This document shows positions 51,174 to 60,323 of a stretch of 64,000 bases of DNA, one piece after another. Below the pieces are notes generated by a model. The model made no database searches. It saw only the letters and a program-made list of their open reading frames with translations, and was not told where the DNA came from. The DNA comes from JANMES01 sp038329865. GTDB lineage: Bacteria > Planctomycetota > Phycisphaerae > Tepidisphaerales > Tepidisphaeraceae. A program made the translations under genes and the position numbers. Position 1 is the stretch's first letter; each line of letters begins with the position of its first letter. The DNA is taken from the NCBI GenBank assembly GCA_038329865.1, contig JBBQNK010000002.1:113870-177869 (forward strand), in the 5' to 3' direction.

Positions 51174-54100
51174 GGTCGCCGCCTCCCTTTAGCCTGCGGC
51201 GTGGCCGTCAGCGGATCCTCCGGCCATGAGTGCTTGGGATATCTTACCCGCAAATCCTTGCGGACCTGAAAATAAGTTGTCGCCCAGAAGCTGCGCAGAT
51301 CGTCCGTGATCTGCACCGGGCGGTAATTCGGGCCGAGCAGGTGCATGAGCAGTGGGACTTTGCCGATCGCGATGCGGGGCGTATCGAGCCAGCCGAAGAT
51401 TTCCTGCAGGCGGACAGCCAGTACGGGGCGCTGGCCGGGCTTGTAGTCGATTTTGATGCGGTTGCCGGTGGGGACTTCGACCGATTCAGGGGCGTGCTGG
51501 TCGAGCAGGCGATCGAGGGGGTAGACGAGTTGGTTGCGGAGCGCCTGGGGGAGTTTGCGCTTCACTTCTTCGATGGTGCGACAGCCGTTGCAAGCCTCCG
51601 CGATCCAGTCGTGTTCGGGATTGCTCGCCGATTCGCTTGCGAAAAAGGAGACATCACTCTTTTGTTCGGCCTTTTCTTCGTCGATATTTTTCTTGCCCAT
51701 TCCGTCTACAGCACCACCATTTTCCGAGGGTTCAAAAAGAGTGATGTCCCCTTTCTTTGCGATGGGCCATGGGTGGTCGGGCATGTGTTCGGCGAGTAAT
51801 TGCAATCGCGCCATCAGCGGGGCGAGGTGCTCGTCTTCGCGAAGGAGTGACGCGGCTCGCGGGCGGATGATTTTTGCGAGCACTCGCGCCGCCGACTCGT
51901 CGTCTACTGCGCCTTCGATCGACTCGCTCAGCGGCCGGTCGCGGTAGAGCGTTCGCCGGACGCCGATCACCTTGCCGCGTTGCTCGTCGAACTCCGCCGT
52001 CGTCTCGCGACGGATCGACCGTGGCAACAATTCCTCCAGCCAAGCGGCTTCAACGCGCGACGCGATCCGCACGACGGCCTGCTGCTGGCGGCTGAAGTTG
52101 TCGTGCCTTGCATCGATCGCGACGAACAACTCCGGCTGCGAGACGATCGATTCCGTCCCGATCCGCACGCCCCCGCCGCCGACCATGACTGCCTGCGTCG
52201 GATCGCCCGCCCGCCGCTTGCAGACGCGATCGGGGTAGGCGAGGAGGATGAGCTTGAGGAGGTCTTCTTCGCCTGTGAGTGCCGCTCGGCGTTCGCCCTC
52301 ACTCCTGCTCTCTCCCGAAGGGAGAGAGAGGTTGGTGCTTGGCTTTGTCGAACGCCATCCCGATTCCGAGCTGCTTCCGGTCCCTCTCCCTCCGGGAGAG
52401 GTTAGGTGAGGGCGATCGTCGAGTTGCGCTTTCTGTGCGGGAGAACGATCGCCGGACTGCGCCTCTCGCGCGGGCGGCGTGCTTTTCTGATCGCCGGACA
52501 ACGTTGTTCCGGTCGTGGACTGCTTTTGAGCGCGATCACTTCGCTTCTCGCCCCCGCCCTCTCCCGGCTCGACCGAGCTCGTCGAAGTCCGCTGGGGAGA
52601 GCGAGTGATCGCCTGCAAGAACTGATGCCTCGCCGCGTTCACCTGCTTCACTGCGACGTGATCGAGCGATCGGTCGCCGGCCTCCAGCCGCTGCAGGCGG
52701 TAGAGCACGTCGCTATCGCCGGTCACGCTTGCCCGGCGGGCGTCGCGGTCGGGCTCGAAGGGGAGTACGTCTTTCTCCGAGAGCATCGCGGCGAGCGTGG
52801 CGCCCTCGCGCGAGAGGCCCGCGTCCTGCGCGGCGACCAGCAGCCTGGCGAGCCGCGGGTGCATCGGTAAATTGGACATGCGTTTGCCCAGCGGCGTGAT
52901 GCGTGCGGGCGATGCATGCGTGACACGGGCGGCCCGCCCGTGGTTTGCCGCAGACACGGGCGAGCCGCCCGTGCCACGTTCAAGTGCCCCGAGCATCTCG
53001 AGCAGATTTTCCGCGGATTCAATCGCGCTCTCGCTCGGCGGTTCGAACCAGCCGAAGGTTCGCGGATTCACACCCCATGCGTGTAGAGACAGGACCGTGC
53101 CGGCTAAATCCACTCGCCGGATTTCCGGATCGCCGAACGGTGCGAGGGCGTGGTGTTCCTTCTCGCTCCACAGCCGGATGCACCGCCCCGGCGCGGTTCG
53201 GCCGGCCCGGCCGGCGCGCTGGTCGGCGCTGGCCCGGCTGATGCGCGACAGGTCCAGCCGATCGAGCCCGCGTTCGGCGTCGTAGCTGGCCAGCCTCGCC
53301 AGGCCGGTGTCGATGACGTTCGTCACGCCTTCGATCGTGAGCGAGGTTTCGGCGATGTTCGTGGCAAGAATGATCTTGCGGCGCTCGCTGGGGCAAAGCG
53401 CCAAATCCTGCTCGTCGGCGGTGAGCGTGCCGTGGAGGGGGAGGATGAGCAGATCACTGGCGTGCGTTTTGAACTTGATGGGCGCGGGCGTTTCGGGCGC
53501 GGGCGATGAATTTTTCGACGCGTCTGCTTCTTGAGTAGCGGAGCGGTCGCCCCGCTTCAGCGGGTCGTTGGAGAGACCACGACCCGCTGAAGCGGGCCGA
53601 CCGCTTTCGTCCTGATCCTTCGAGCGAGATTGCGCTGGTTGCGACGTCTCATTCGACGCAAGGGGAATCCCGTTTTCCAAACGTCGCTGTGTCCTGCGGA
53701 TTTCTTCCGTGCCCGGGAGGAAGACGAGCACGTCTCCGTCGTCATCTTTGGGGTCGGAGAGCAATTGCGCGAGCGCACCGGGGACTTCGTCGATCGCCCA
53801 TGCCGGTGGCATGGGCTTTTGGGTGTAGCGGACGTCGATGGGAAACATGCGCCCCTCGCTCCGCACGATCGGCGCGTCGTTCAAAAACTTCGCGACCGGT
53901 TCGGCACTGAGCGTGGCGCTCATCACGATCAGGAGCAGATCTGGGCGCAGCGATTCCTGCACCTCGCGGAGCAGCGCAATCGCGATGTCCGTGTGCAGCG
54001 AACGTTCGTGAAATTCATCGAGCAGCACGGCACCGATGCCGTCCAGCCCCGGATCGTCGAGCAGTTGGCGGGTGAGGATGCCTTCGGTCAACACGCGGAT

Positions 54101-54394
54101 GCGCGAGCGGGCGGAAATCTTGCGATCGAACCGCACGTGGTAGCCGACTTCATTGCCGACAGCCCAACCCTGCTCGCTGGCGATCCGCGCCGCCGCCGCC
54201 CGGGCGGCTACGCGACGCGGCTGGAGCATCACGAGGTTCGGGTGCTCGGCCGACAGCAGCCCGGATCGCAAAACCGCCGGCGGCACCCGCGTGGTCTTCC
54301 CGGCCCCCGGCGGCGCGACGAGGACGGCCGACCGCGACGTCCGCAACGCCGCGATCAGCTCCGGCAACGTGCGATCAATCGGCATCGGCAGCAT
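51170..54394 (-). CDS. hrpB: ATP-dependent helicase HrpB with multiple repeat-derived inserts
   Basis: The protein has 1074 residues; typical HrpB is about 820-850. It is a DEAH/RHA-family helicase. Visible motifs are Walker A APPGAGKTT (27-35), LQPRRVAARAAA, LLDEFHERS (motif II, DEFH), SATL, ATNIAETSLTI and QRAGRAGR, then the HrpB C-terminal domain. The extra length lies in hydrophilic inserts at about 245-301, 472-492, 598-612, 661-700 and 876-917. Each insert is encoded by a palindromic element found elsewhere in the window or by an obvious inverted repeat. All keep the frame. It is the first gene of an operon with PARG and the radical SAM gene. Confidence 0.9.
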   Translation of the reverse strand: MLPMPIDRTLPELIAALRTSRSAVLVAPPGAGKTTRVPPAVLRSGLLSAEHPNLVMLQPRRVAARAAAARIASEQGWAVGNEVGYHVRFDRKISARSRIRVLTEGILTRQLLDDPGLDGIGAVLLDEFHERSLHTDIAIALLREVQESLRPDLLLIVMSATLSAEPVAKFLNDAPIVRSEGRMFPIDVRYTQKPMPPAWAIDEVPGALAQLLSDPKDDDGDVLVFLPGTEEIRRTQRRLENGIPLASNETSQPAQSRSKDQDESGRPASAGRGLSNDPLKRGDRSATQEADASKNSSPAPETPAPIKFKTHASDLLILPLHGTLTADEQDLALCPSERRKIILATNIAETSLTIEGVTNVIDTGLARLASYDAERGLDRLDLSRISRASADQRAGRAGRTAPGRCIRLWSEKEHHALAPFGDPEIRRVDLAGTVLSLHAWGVNPRTFGWFEPPSESAIESAENLLEMLGALERGTGGSPVSAANHGRAARVTHASPARITPLGKRMSNLPMHPRLARLLVAAQDAGLSREGATLAAMLSEKDVLPFEPDRDARRASVTGDSDVLYRLQRLEAGDRSLDHVAVKQVNAARHQFLQAITRSPQRTSTSSVEPGEGGGEKRSDRAQKQSTTGTTLSGDQKSTPPAREAQSGDRSPAQKAQLDDRPHLTSPGGRGTGSSSESGWRSTKPSTNLSLPSGESRSEGERRAALTGEEDLLKLILLAYPDRVCKRRAGDPTQAVMVGGGGVRIGTESIVSQPELFVAIDARHDNFSRQQQAVVRIASRVEAAWLEELLPRSIRRETTAEFDEQRGKVIGVRRTLYRDRPLSESIEGAVDDESAARVLAKIIRPRAASLLREDEHLAPLMARLQLLAEHMPDHPWPIAKKGDITLFEPSENGGAVDGMGKKNIDEEKAEQKSDVSFFASESASNPEHDWIAEACNGCRTIEEVKRKLPQALRNQLVYPLDRLLDQHAPESVEVPTGNRIKIDYKPGQRPVLAVRLQEIFGWLDTPRIAIGKVPLLMHLLGPNYRPVQITDDLRSFWATTYFQVRKDLRVRYPKHSWPEDPLTATPQAKGRRRP
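51638..51761. repeat. Inverted repeat (family J) inside hrpB
   Basis: GGAGACATCACTCTTTT (left arm within 51638-51663) is opposed by AAAAGAGTGATGTCCCCTTT (51733-51761). It is translated as KKGDITLFE...EQKSDVSFF. Confidence 0.85.
52294..52418. repeat. REP pair (family E2) inside hrpB
   Basis: The units at 52294-52331 and 52377-52418 have opposite polarity to the pair in the radical SAM gene (heads inward rather than outward). They are read in the same frame, giving DRPHLTSPGGRGTGS and LSLPSGES. Confidence 0.9.
52566..52590. repeat. Family H unit inside hrpB
   Basis: GGCTCGACCGAGCTCGTCGA plus AGTCC is a near-palindrome related to 10699-10794. Its peptide is TSTSSVEPG. Confidence 0.65.
52920..52977. 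repeat. Family A element inside hrpB
   Basis: On the coding strand it reads GTGGCACGGGCGGCTCGCCC...GGCCGCCCGTGTCAC, giving GTGGSPVSAANHGRAARVT, the same frame as in the oxidoreductase gene. Confidence 0.9.
53543..53605. repeat. Family G inverted pair inside hrpB
   Basis: GCGGTCGCCCCGCTTCAGCG... and GACCCGCTGAAGCGGGCCGA... form an inverted pair. The peptide is GRPASAGRGLSNDPLKRGDRSA; a half-unit in the GT2 gene gives GRTASAGR. Confidence 0.85.
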
Positions 54395-54420
54395 GGGTTC
54401 GATTGTCGAGGGTGGAGTGT

Positions 54421-54555
54421 GGATTGTCGATTGTCGATTGTGGATTTACGATTGACGCGAGAATCCGGAGGCTCCCCTCACGCCGGGGCTGAGGTACGCC
54501 GAAGCCCCGGATTCTCTGGGGCGACCGAAGAATCCGGGAATTCGGCGTACCTCAT
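54421..54555. repeat. Heptamer array and adjacent inverted repeat upstream of hrpB and fur
   Basis: TGGATTG/TCGATTG-type heptamers run from 54421 to 54457 without an opposing arm. An inverted repeat follows with arms GAGGTACGCCGAAGCCCCGG (from 54490) and CGGCGTACCTC (to 54555). These occupy the 306-bp gap between the divergent hrpB and Fur-family genes. Confidence 0.7.
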
Positions 54556-54700
54556 TCCCGGCGTGGAAAACTCGAGCTTGTGCGCTTCGAGCCGGATTGA
54601 TGACCGCATTTCCATTCTGGTAAGTCAGTTTTCGTTGATTGGATGACGCGCCGCACCGCGACAGAATTGAAAGACCGCCGTCGTCACCTATCATTCAGGT

Positions 54701-55132
54701 ATGAAGCAGGCCGTTGATCCGGAGAAGTTGTTGCAGAAGTCTGGCCTTCGCCGGACGCCCGTGCGCGTCGGCGTGCTCGATCTGCTCGCGGCGGCGAAGC
54801 AGCCGATGGACGTGCCGGGGATCTTGGCGAAGTTGCCGGATCGGACCGACGCCGTCACTGTCTACCGCACGCTCAATACCTTCACCCGCAAGAAGCTGGT
54901 CCACCGCGTGCGCGGAGAAGACCGCGGGTGGCGGTACGCGATGGGCAACGTCAGCCAGACGGCCGAGCACCGGCATCCGCACTTCGTCTGCGAGGAATGC
55001 GGCAAGGTCGAATGTTTGGCCGATGCGGACATCCCGGCCAGCTTCGTGCGAACCCTCGGCGTGGCGGCGAAGTACCAGGTGCGGTATCCGGAAGTGGTGT
55101 TGCACGGGCTGTGTCCGAAGTGTGCGGGTTGA
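54701..55132 (+). CDS. Fur-family metal-responsive regulator
   Basis: The protein has 143 residues. A winged helix at about 10-80 (DVPGILAKLPDRTDAVTVYRTLNTF) precedes the metal-binding dimerisation domain. HRHPHFVCEECGKVECL (90-106) and CPKC (138-141) give the structural four-cysteine zinc site (Cys97, 100, 138, 141), with regulatory His ligands at 90-94. Fur, Zur and PerR subtypes cannot be separated with confidence by eye; the lack of an adjacent target operon gives no help. It is divergent from hrpB. Confidence 0.88.
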   Translation: MKQAVDPEKLLQKSGLRRTPVRVGVLDLLAAAKQPMDVPGILAKLPDRTDAVTVYRTLNTFTRKKLVHRVRGEDRGWRYAMGNVSQTAEHRHPHFVCEECGKVECLADADIPASFVRTLGVAAKYQVRYPEVVLHGLCPKCAG

Positions 55133-55138
55133 ACTCGG

Positions 55139-55312
55139 AGAAATTACACAAAGAACTCTGAGAGGAAGAGATTGAGCCACAGATGGGGCACGGATACACA
55201 CAGATAAGAATGCAAAGCTCATTATGATCTGTGAAAATCGGTGCCCGATCTGTGGCTAAAATCTGCTGAGTTTCAGCCCTGTGTTCTCTGTGCCGCTGTG
55301 GCACATTTCTCC
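55139..55312. repeat. Imperfect inverted repeat of the CCACAGATGGG type
   Basis: GCCACAGATGGGGCACGGAT (55173-55192) is opposed by ATCGGTGCCCGATCTGTGGC (55236-55255). Outer arms AACTCGGAGAAATT and GTGTTCTCTGTGCC are weaker. It fills the gap before the amidohydrolase gene. Confidence 0.65.
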
Positions 55313-55334
55313 GTCAGCTGATGGAATGAGGTAT

Positions 55335-56342
55335 ATGACCGCAGCAACGATTGAAACTCCGCCAGTTCTGCCCGACTGGAATCGCACCGGCGTTGACTAC
55401 CGCGCGCCGATGCCTCGGCCGAACATTCGCGGGAAGGTGATCGATTTCCACTGCCATCTCTTCGCCGCCCGGCATGGCGAGGTGTGGTTCGAGGCGGCGG
55501 ATCATTTCGGCATCGATACGTTCTTCTCGATGGCGCCGTTTGAAGAAGCCCTGTCGATCCAGCGCCTGTACGGTAAACGCGTGCGGTTCATCACGATTCC
55601 GAAATGGCTGGAAGTCGGGCCGAACTGGGTGGACGAGTGGCTGCTGCGGCTGGAGATGTTTTACAACATCGGCAGCCGGATCATTAAGTTCCACATGGCC
55701 CCGGGCACGCTGGCGATGCGCGGGTGGAAGATCGATAACCCGGCGTTTCACCGCATCATGGACGAAGCGACCAATCGCGGCATGATGATCATGAGCCACG
55801 TCGGCGATCCCGACACGTGGTACAACGGCAAGTACGCGGCCGACGTGCCGAAGTTCGGGCTGCGGGAGGATCACTACCGCGCGTGGGAAGGACTGCTCGA
55901 GCGCTACAAGGATCACGTTTGGATCGGCGCGCACCTCGGCGGCAACCCGGAAGATTTCGGGCGGCTGCAGGCGCTGCTGGATCGGTTTCCCAAGCTGCAC
56001 CTGGATTGCAGCGCCACGCGGTGGATGGTTCGCGAGGTGAGCAATCACCGCGAGCAGGCCCGGGAGTTTTTCATCCGCAACCAGGACCGAATCCTGTTCG
56101 GATCGGACCAAGTCAGCGGCGACGATCGCAACTACGATTTTTACGCCAGCCGATTCTGGTGCCATCGAAAGTTGTGGGAGACGGCCAACATCGTGCCCAC
56201 GCCAATCTTCGATCCCGATCTGCCGGCCGACCAGCAGCCGGTGCTGCGCGGGTTGGCGCTGCCGAACGGCGTGTTGCAGAAGCTCTACCACGACAACGCC
56301 GTCCGCCTGATGGCGGCGGTGGGTGATGATCTTGAAGCATGA
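55335..56342 (+). CDS. Amidohydrolase-family (Amidohydro_2) metal-dependent hydrolase
   Basis: The protein has 335 residues and a TIM-barrel hydrolase or decarboxylase fold is expected. Metal ligands are visible: DFHCH (His39, His41), MSHVGD (His155), GAHLGG (His200) and FGSDQV (Asp258), a complete set. GAGG lies just upstream of the ATG at 55335; 55326 is an alternative start. The family includes decarboxylases such as ACMSD as well as hydrolases, so the reaction is not assigned. Its stop overlaps an in-frame ATG of the next gene (ATGA). Confidence 0.85.
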   Translation: MTAATIETPPVLPDWNRTGVDYRAPMPRPNIRGKVIDFHCHLFAARHGEVWFEAADHFGIDTFFSMAPFEEALSIQRLYGKRVRFITIPKWLEVGPNWVDEWLLRLEMFYNIGSRIIKFHMAPGTLAMRGWKIDNPAFHRIMDEATNRGMMIMSHVGDPDTWYNGKYAADVPKFGLREDHYRAWEGLLERYKDHVWIGAHLGGNPEDFGRLQALLDRFPKLHLDCSATRWMVREVSNHREQAREFFIRNQDRILFGSDQVSGDDRNYDFYASRFWCHRKLWETANIVPTPIFDPDLPADQQPVLRGLALPNGVLQKLYHDNAVRLMAAVGDDLEA

Positions 56343-56371
56343 TTGGGCAAGTCCTTCCCCGGAGTTCTCCT

Positions 56372-58633
56372 GTGAGTGAAATCGAGCCGCTGCCCGTGAT
56401 CGCCGCACCCAACGCCAATCGCGATCGGCTGATCGTCTTCGGGCTGATCCTGCTCACGCTACTGTGCTACTGGCGGGTCGGCAAGTGCGGATTCGTGAAC
56501 TACGACGACCCGAAATACATCACCGAAAATCTCGCGGTTCAGCAGGGCTTCACCGGCGAAAGCCTGAAGTACGCATTCACGAGCTTTGAAGGCGGCTATT
56601 GGCACCCACTGACCTGGCTCACGCACATCTTCGACGCCCAACTCTACGGCCCGAAGCTCGGCGGCGATCCGACCTTCAGCGACACCCTGCCCGGCGGGCA
56701 TCATTTCACGAACCTGCTTTTTCACCTGGCCGATACCGTGCTGCTCTGGTACCTGCTGACGAAAATGACCGGCGCCGTCTGGCCGAGCACGTGGGTGGCG
56801 GCGATGTTCGCGGTCCATCCGATGCACGTGGAATCCGTCGCCTGGATCTCTGAGCGAAAGGACGTACTCAGCGCGCTCTTCTTCCTGCTCACGATTTTGG
56901 CGTACTTCCGCTACACGCAGAAGATGACGATCGGCCGATACGCATTGGTGGTGCTGGCGTTCATCGCGGCGCTGATGAGCAAGCCGATCACCGTCACCAC
57001 GCCGTGCGTGCTGCTGCTGCTGAACGTGTGGCCGATCCGGCGGATTTCGTTCGGCCGGGATTTCTGGCGATCCATCGGAAGGCCGGCGGCAGAGACACTG
57101 CCGCTGCTGATTCTCTCCGTGGGCTCCAGCGCGATCACGGTCATCGGCACGCGATCGCTTAACAGCTTCAAGAGCTTCAGCGATGCGCCGCTTTCACTGC
57201 GGCTGGAAACGTCGGTCATCTCGTACGCGCGATACCTCAAGAAATTGGTATGGCCGAATCACCTGTCGGTGTTTTATCCGTATCCGTCGGAATGGCGTGC
57301 GAGCTGGGTGATTGGTTCATGCGTGCTGGTGGCGGTCATCACGCTGCTGGTCGTGTGGAAGGCAAAGACCCGGCCGTACTGGTTGATCGGCTGGCTGTGG
57401 TTCGCCGGTATGCTCGTGCCGGTGATCGGGCTTGTGGTGACCGGCGACGCTTCACTGGCCGATCGGTACACGTACCTGCCGTACATCGGATTGTTCATCG
57501 CGGTGGCGTGGACAGCATGGGAATTTTCCGCGCGATGGCGGCCGGTGCTGGCGGGGCTGGCGATCGCGAGCGTTCTCGCGTGCACCGCCATGAGCTATCG
57601 CCAGGTTTATTTCTGGCAGGATTCGCTCACGCTGATGAAGCACTCGATCGATGTGACCTCGCCGAACTGGACGGCGAACATGAACTACGGCGTAGCGTTG
57701 ACCGTCGCCAACCGCGCCGCCGAGGCCGGGCCGTACTTCAAGGAAGCCGCCCGAATTCAACCCGATGCGATCAGGCCCAACATCAACTACGCGGCGTACC
57801 TGCTCGATCACAAGCAGATCGACGAGGCGCTGATCTATCTCCGCAAGGCCGAGAAACTGGATCCGCATGACTTCACCTTTCTCGCGCAGGTGGGCCACGT
57901 GAAAGCCATGCTCGGCCGGCACAGTGATGCGGTCAAAATATTCGCCTTGGTGCTCGAGAACCGCCCGCGATTCGCCGACGTACGCATGTACCTCGCAGAA
58001 AGCCTGCTCGCTCTCGGCCGGCTGAACGAAGCCAGGCAACAGCTCGAAATCCTCAAGGCGGGCAATCTCAAAGTCGATGCGCTCTACTATCGGCTTGCGC
58101 TGATCGCCGCGGCGCAGGGAGACACCGTAGCGGCAATCAACAACTTCCAGATTGCGATCGACATCAACCCGGAGATGGGCGTGGCCCATTCAGGTTACGG
58201 CACAACGCTGGCCACGCTGGGAAGGTACGACGAGGCGCTGGTTGAATACGAATTGGCCATCAAATATCTGAAGGACAACGAGCTGACTGACAAATCGCTC
58301 GCCGAATTCCACATCGGACAGGTGCTGGAGAAGAAGAATCAGATGCGCGCCGCCCTGCCGCATTTCATCAAGTCGTTCGACTGGATCAACCAGTCGATCG
58401 CCGCCTCGCCGAATGATCCGCAGCCGCAGTATCAGCTGGCGATGAACCTGAAGCAGCTCGGCCGGCAGGATGAAGCGGTCGTCGCGGCGACCAAGGCGAT
58501 GGAGCTGGCGGTGGCGGGCAACAACATCTTTTTCATCCGTCAGGTGAATTTCCAATTCCCGGAAGTGCCGATCCCGACGACGCGCCCGTCGACAGGGCCC
58601 ACGTCGGCACCGACATCTCAACCTGTGTCTTAG
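56372..58633 (+). CDS. Tmtc-like membrane protein with extended TPR domain
   Basis: The protein has 753 residues from a GTG at 56372, which has GGAG 7 bases upstream. An ATG at 56339 overlapping the previous stop would add 11 residues. The N-terminal half has about ten helices with the acidic-loop motif NYDDPKYITEN, GGYWHPLTWLTHIFD and AVHPMHVESVAWISERKDVLSALF, typical of bacterial TMTC-type proteins. The C-terminal half (about 430-720) holds about seven TPR units. A TTRPSTGPTSAPTSQPVS tail ends the protein. It is probably a lipid-linked-sugar-dependent glycosyltransferase; this is family-level inference. Confidence 0.8.
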   Translation: MSEIEPLPVIAAPNANRDRLIVFGLILLTLLCYWRVGKCGFVNYDDPKYITENLAVQQGFTGESLKYAFTSFEGGYWHPLTWLTHIFDAQLYGPKLGGDPTFSDTLPGGHHFTNLLFHLADTVLLWYLLTKMTGAVWPSTWVAAMFAVHPMHVESVAWISERKDVLSALFFLLTILAYFRYTQKMTIGRYALVVLAFIAALMSKPITVTTPCVLLLLNVWPIRRISFGRDFWRSIGRPAAETLPLLILSVGSSAITVIGTRSLNSFKSFSDAPLSLRLETSVISYARYLKKLVWPNHLSVFYPYPSEWRASWVIGSCVLVAVITLLVVWKAKTRPYWLIGWLWFAGMLVPVIGLVVTGDASLADRYTYLPYIGLFIAVAWTAWEFSARWRPVLAGLAIASVLACTAMSYRQVYFWQDSLTLMKHSIDVTSPNWTANMNYGVALTVANRAAEAGPYFKEAARIQPDAIRPNINYAAYLLDHKQIDEALIYLRKAEKLDPHDFTFLAQVGHVKAMLGRHSDAVKIFALVLENRPRFADVRMYLAESLLALGRLNEARQQLEILKAGNLKVDALYYRLALIAAAQGDTVAAINNFQIAIDINPEMGVAHSGYGTTLATLGRYDEALVEYELAIKYLKDNELTDKSLAEFHIGQVLEKKNQMRAALPHFIKSFDWINQSIAASPNDPQPQYQLAMNLKQLGRQDEAVVAATKAMELAVAGNNIFFIRQVNFQFPEVPIPTTRPSTGPTSAPTSQPVS

Positions 58634-58650
58634 CTGAGATCAAATCCCCT

Positions 58651-58713
58651 GTGTAGCCGGCGAGCTTGCTCGCCGACCGGGGTATCCACGGCGAGCAGGC
58701 TCGCCGGCTACAC
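58651..58713. repeat. Family D inverted repeat between convergent genes
   Basis: The arms GTGTAGCCGGCGAGCTTGCT... (58651-58675) and the inverse (58689-58713) pair over 25 bp. Located between convergent genes, it could serve as a two-way terminator. Confidence 0.85.
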
Positions 58714-58737
58714 GAAATGCCAGGTCGATTTTACGTT

Positions 58738-59946
58738 TCAATAGCCGAGGTAAAACCGTAATTCGGCGCCGTTGGCGGTGTAGTGGTCGGCGAAATCGCC
58801 GGTGTAGGCGATTCGGAATCCGGAGTTCGCGCTGAACTTCAGATTCACTCCGACCGACGGCGTGTAGTAGTTGTCGATCGCGGCGTCTTTCAGGAAGTTC
58901 GTGTACGTCAGGCTGCCGTCGGCGTAAAAGTTCGTCGAGATCATGTACGCCACGCCCACGCCGTTCTTCACCACGTTCTGCGAGACGTCGGTATCAAACT
59001 TGTAGTCGCCGATGTTCATCGAGAAGCCTTCATAGTGCGTGATCTGGTCGGCCAAGGTGAAGACGAGCCTGTCCATGCGGGCCGAGATCGAGCTGGTGAT
59101 GCCGATGCCCCACATCGTTCCGCCGGCCGCCAGGTCGTAGCTCGCGCCGCCGGCGACGGAGCCGACCGGCGTGAGTTGCCAGGACAGGCCGTACGCGCCG
59201 GTCGGGATGACCATCGCGATCGGCACGCCGAGCTCGAACCCGAGGCTGCCGAGTTCCGAGCCTTCGACGTCGCGGAAATTGGCAATGGTGGAGAACGTCA
59301 CGCCGATGCGGTCGCTGCAGATGCCGGTTTCGATCGCGAGGTTGTAGAACGTTTCGTCGGCCTCGTCGTTGTTCGCCACGCCGGCCGAGGCGTCGATGCT
59401 GAAGTTCGGCGCCGTCTGCCCGGGCGCGACCACGTCGGTCCGCACCGGCTTGTTAATGCCGAACAGACTGAAGGCGTGATTGCTCATCAGCGCCGTCGTC
59501 GCGCGCGGGTTGCCGTCGACTACGCCGAGCAGCGATTGCTCGTTGATCTTCTGCAGGAACTTGGCGTACTCGGTGCTGCCGTCCTTGAGCAGGAAATCCT
59601 TGATCTGGTTCTGCACGTCGTTGGCGTTGGCACCGGTGAAGTGCTTGACCAATCCGGTCGAGGGAATGCGAAGCGTGACGTCCGTGCCGCTGGCGTTGGC
59701 GTCGAGCACGATGGCGTTGTTGATACCGCCGTACTTGAGCGACGCGGTGTACGCCTGGCCGTCGAAAGTTTGGAACTTGCCCTTGGTGTTGATGAGGTTA
59801 TCGACGAGGCCGGGCAGGCTGGAACCTTTGACGGTGGCGTTGTCGCTGGTTCCATTGACGGTGAGTGTCAGCAGATCACCGCGGGCGGCGCCGGCGAACA
59901 GAGATAGACCGATCACCACCGCCGCGCCGGTTCGCCTGAGATTCAT
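58738..59946 (-). CDS. Exported outer-membrane-like protein
   Basis: The protein has 402 residues. MNLRRTGAAVVIGLSLFAGAARG is a signal peptide, and GGAGG 7 bases upstream fixes the start at 59946. An N-terminal region of about 25-160 resembles a passenger or assembly domain. From about 190 onward there are alternating beta segments (SWQLTPVGSVAGGASYDLAAGG, MDRLVFTLADQITHYEGF, NFYADGSLTYTNF). The chain ends in LRFYLGY, an aromatic C-terminus expected of outer-membrane barrels. No named family was recognised. Confidence 0.65.
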   Translation of the reverse strand: MNLRRTGAAVVIGLSLFAGAARGDLLTLTVNGTSDNATVKGSSLPGLVDNLINTKGKFQTFDGQAYTASLKYGGINNAIVLDANASGTDVTLRIPSTGLVKHFTGANANDVQNQIKDFLLKDGSTEYAKFLQKINEQSLLGVVDGNPRATTALMSNHAFSLFGINKPVRTDVVAPGQTAPNFSIDASAGVANNDEADETFYNLAIETGICSDRIGVTFSTIANFRDVEGSELGSLGFELGVPIAMVIPTGAYGLSWQLTPVGSVAGGASYDLAAGGTMWGIGITSSISARMDRLVFTLADQITHYEGFSMNIGDYKFDTDVSQNVVKNGVGVAYMISTNFYADGSLTYTNFLKDAAIDNYYTPSVGVNLKFSANSGFRIAYTGDFADHYTANGAELRFYLGY

Positions 59947-60230
59947 CCTGTTTCCTCCGCTCGAGATTTGAAGTGGGCCGACTACCTGCCAGCCGCGCGT
60001 TACTGTAGTTCGGCCGATAAGTCGCGCCAAACTCTGCGGAACGTTCGTCCGAAAAAAATCGCCGCTGAATCGCAGTCGACCGATAACCGCCGTACTGGCG
60101 CGGCGCGTGCGACATATCCGTCAGAGATTCGCAAAAAACGTTGCCGGCCTGACTATTTTCCTCGGCCACGCATGAGTTCGCACCAGCCCAACTCCGATCC
60201 GGCCGATCTTAGGGAGACTGGAGATTTCTG

Positions 60231-60323
60231 ATGATTGTTCGCGTTGTATCCCGTGTGGCCGAGATCGCCTTCTTCTTCGCCGCGGCGCTGGTGCTGATTC
60301 TCGGCGTCATTCACGTGCATTAA
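60231..60323 (+). CDS. 30-residue membrane peptide upstream of pstB
   Basis: The peptide is MIVRVVSRVAEIAFFFAAAL then VLILGVIHVH. A charged N-terminus is followed by one hydrophobic helix of about 19 residues. TGGAG lies 7 bases before the ATG. It is on the same strand as pstB-phoU, 187 bp upstream, and its coding status rests on this start context and composition only. Confidence 0.5.
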   Translation: MIVRVVSRVAEIAFFFAAALVLILGVIHVH

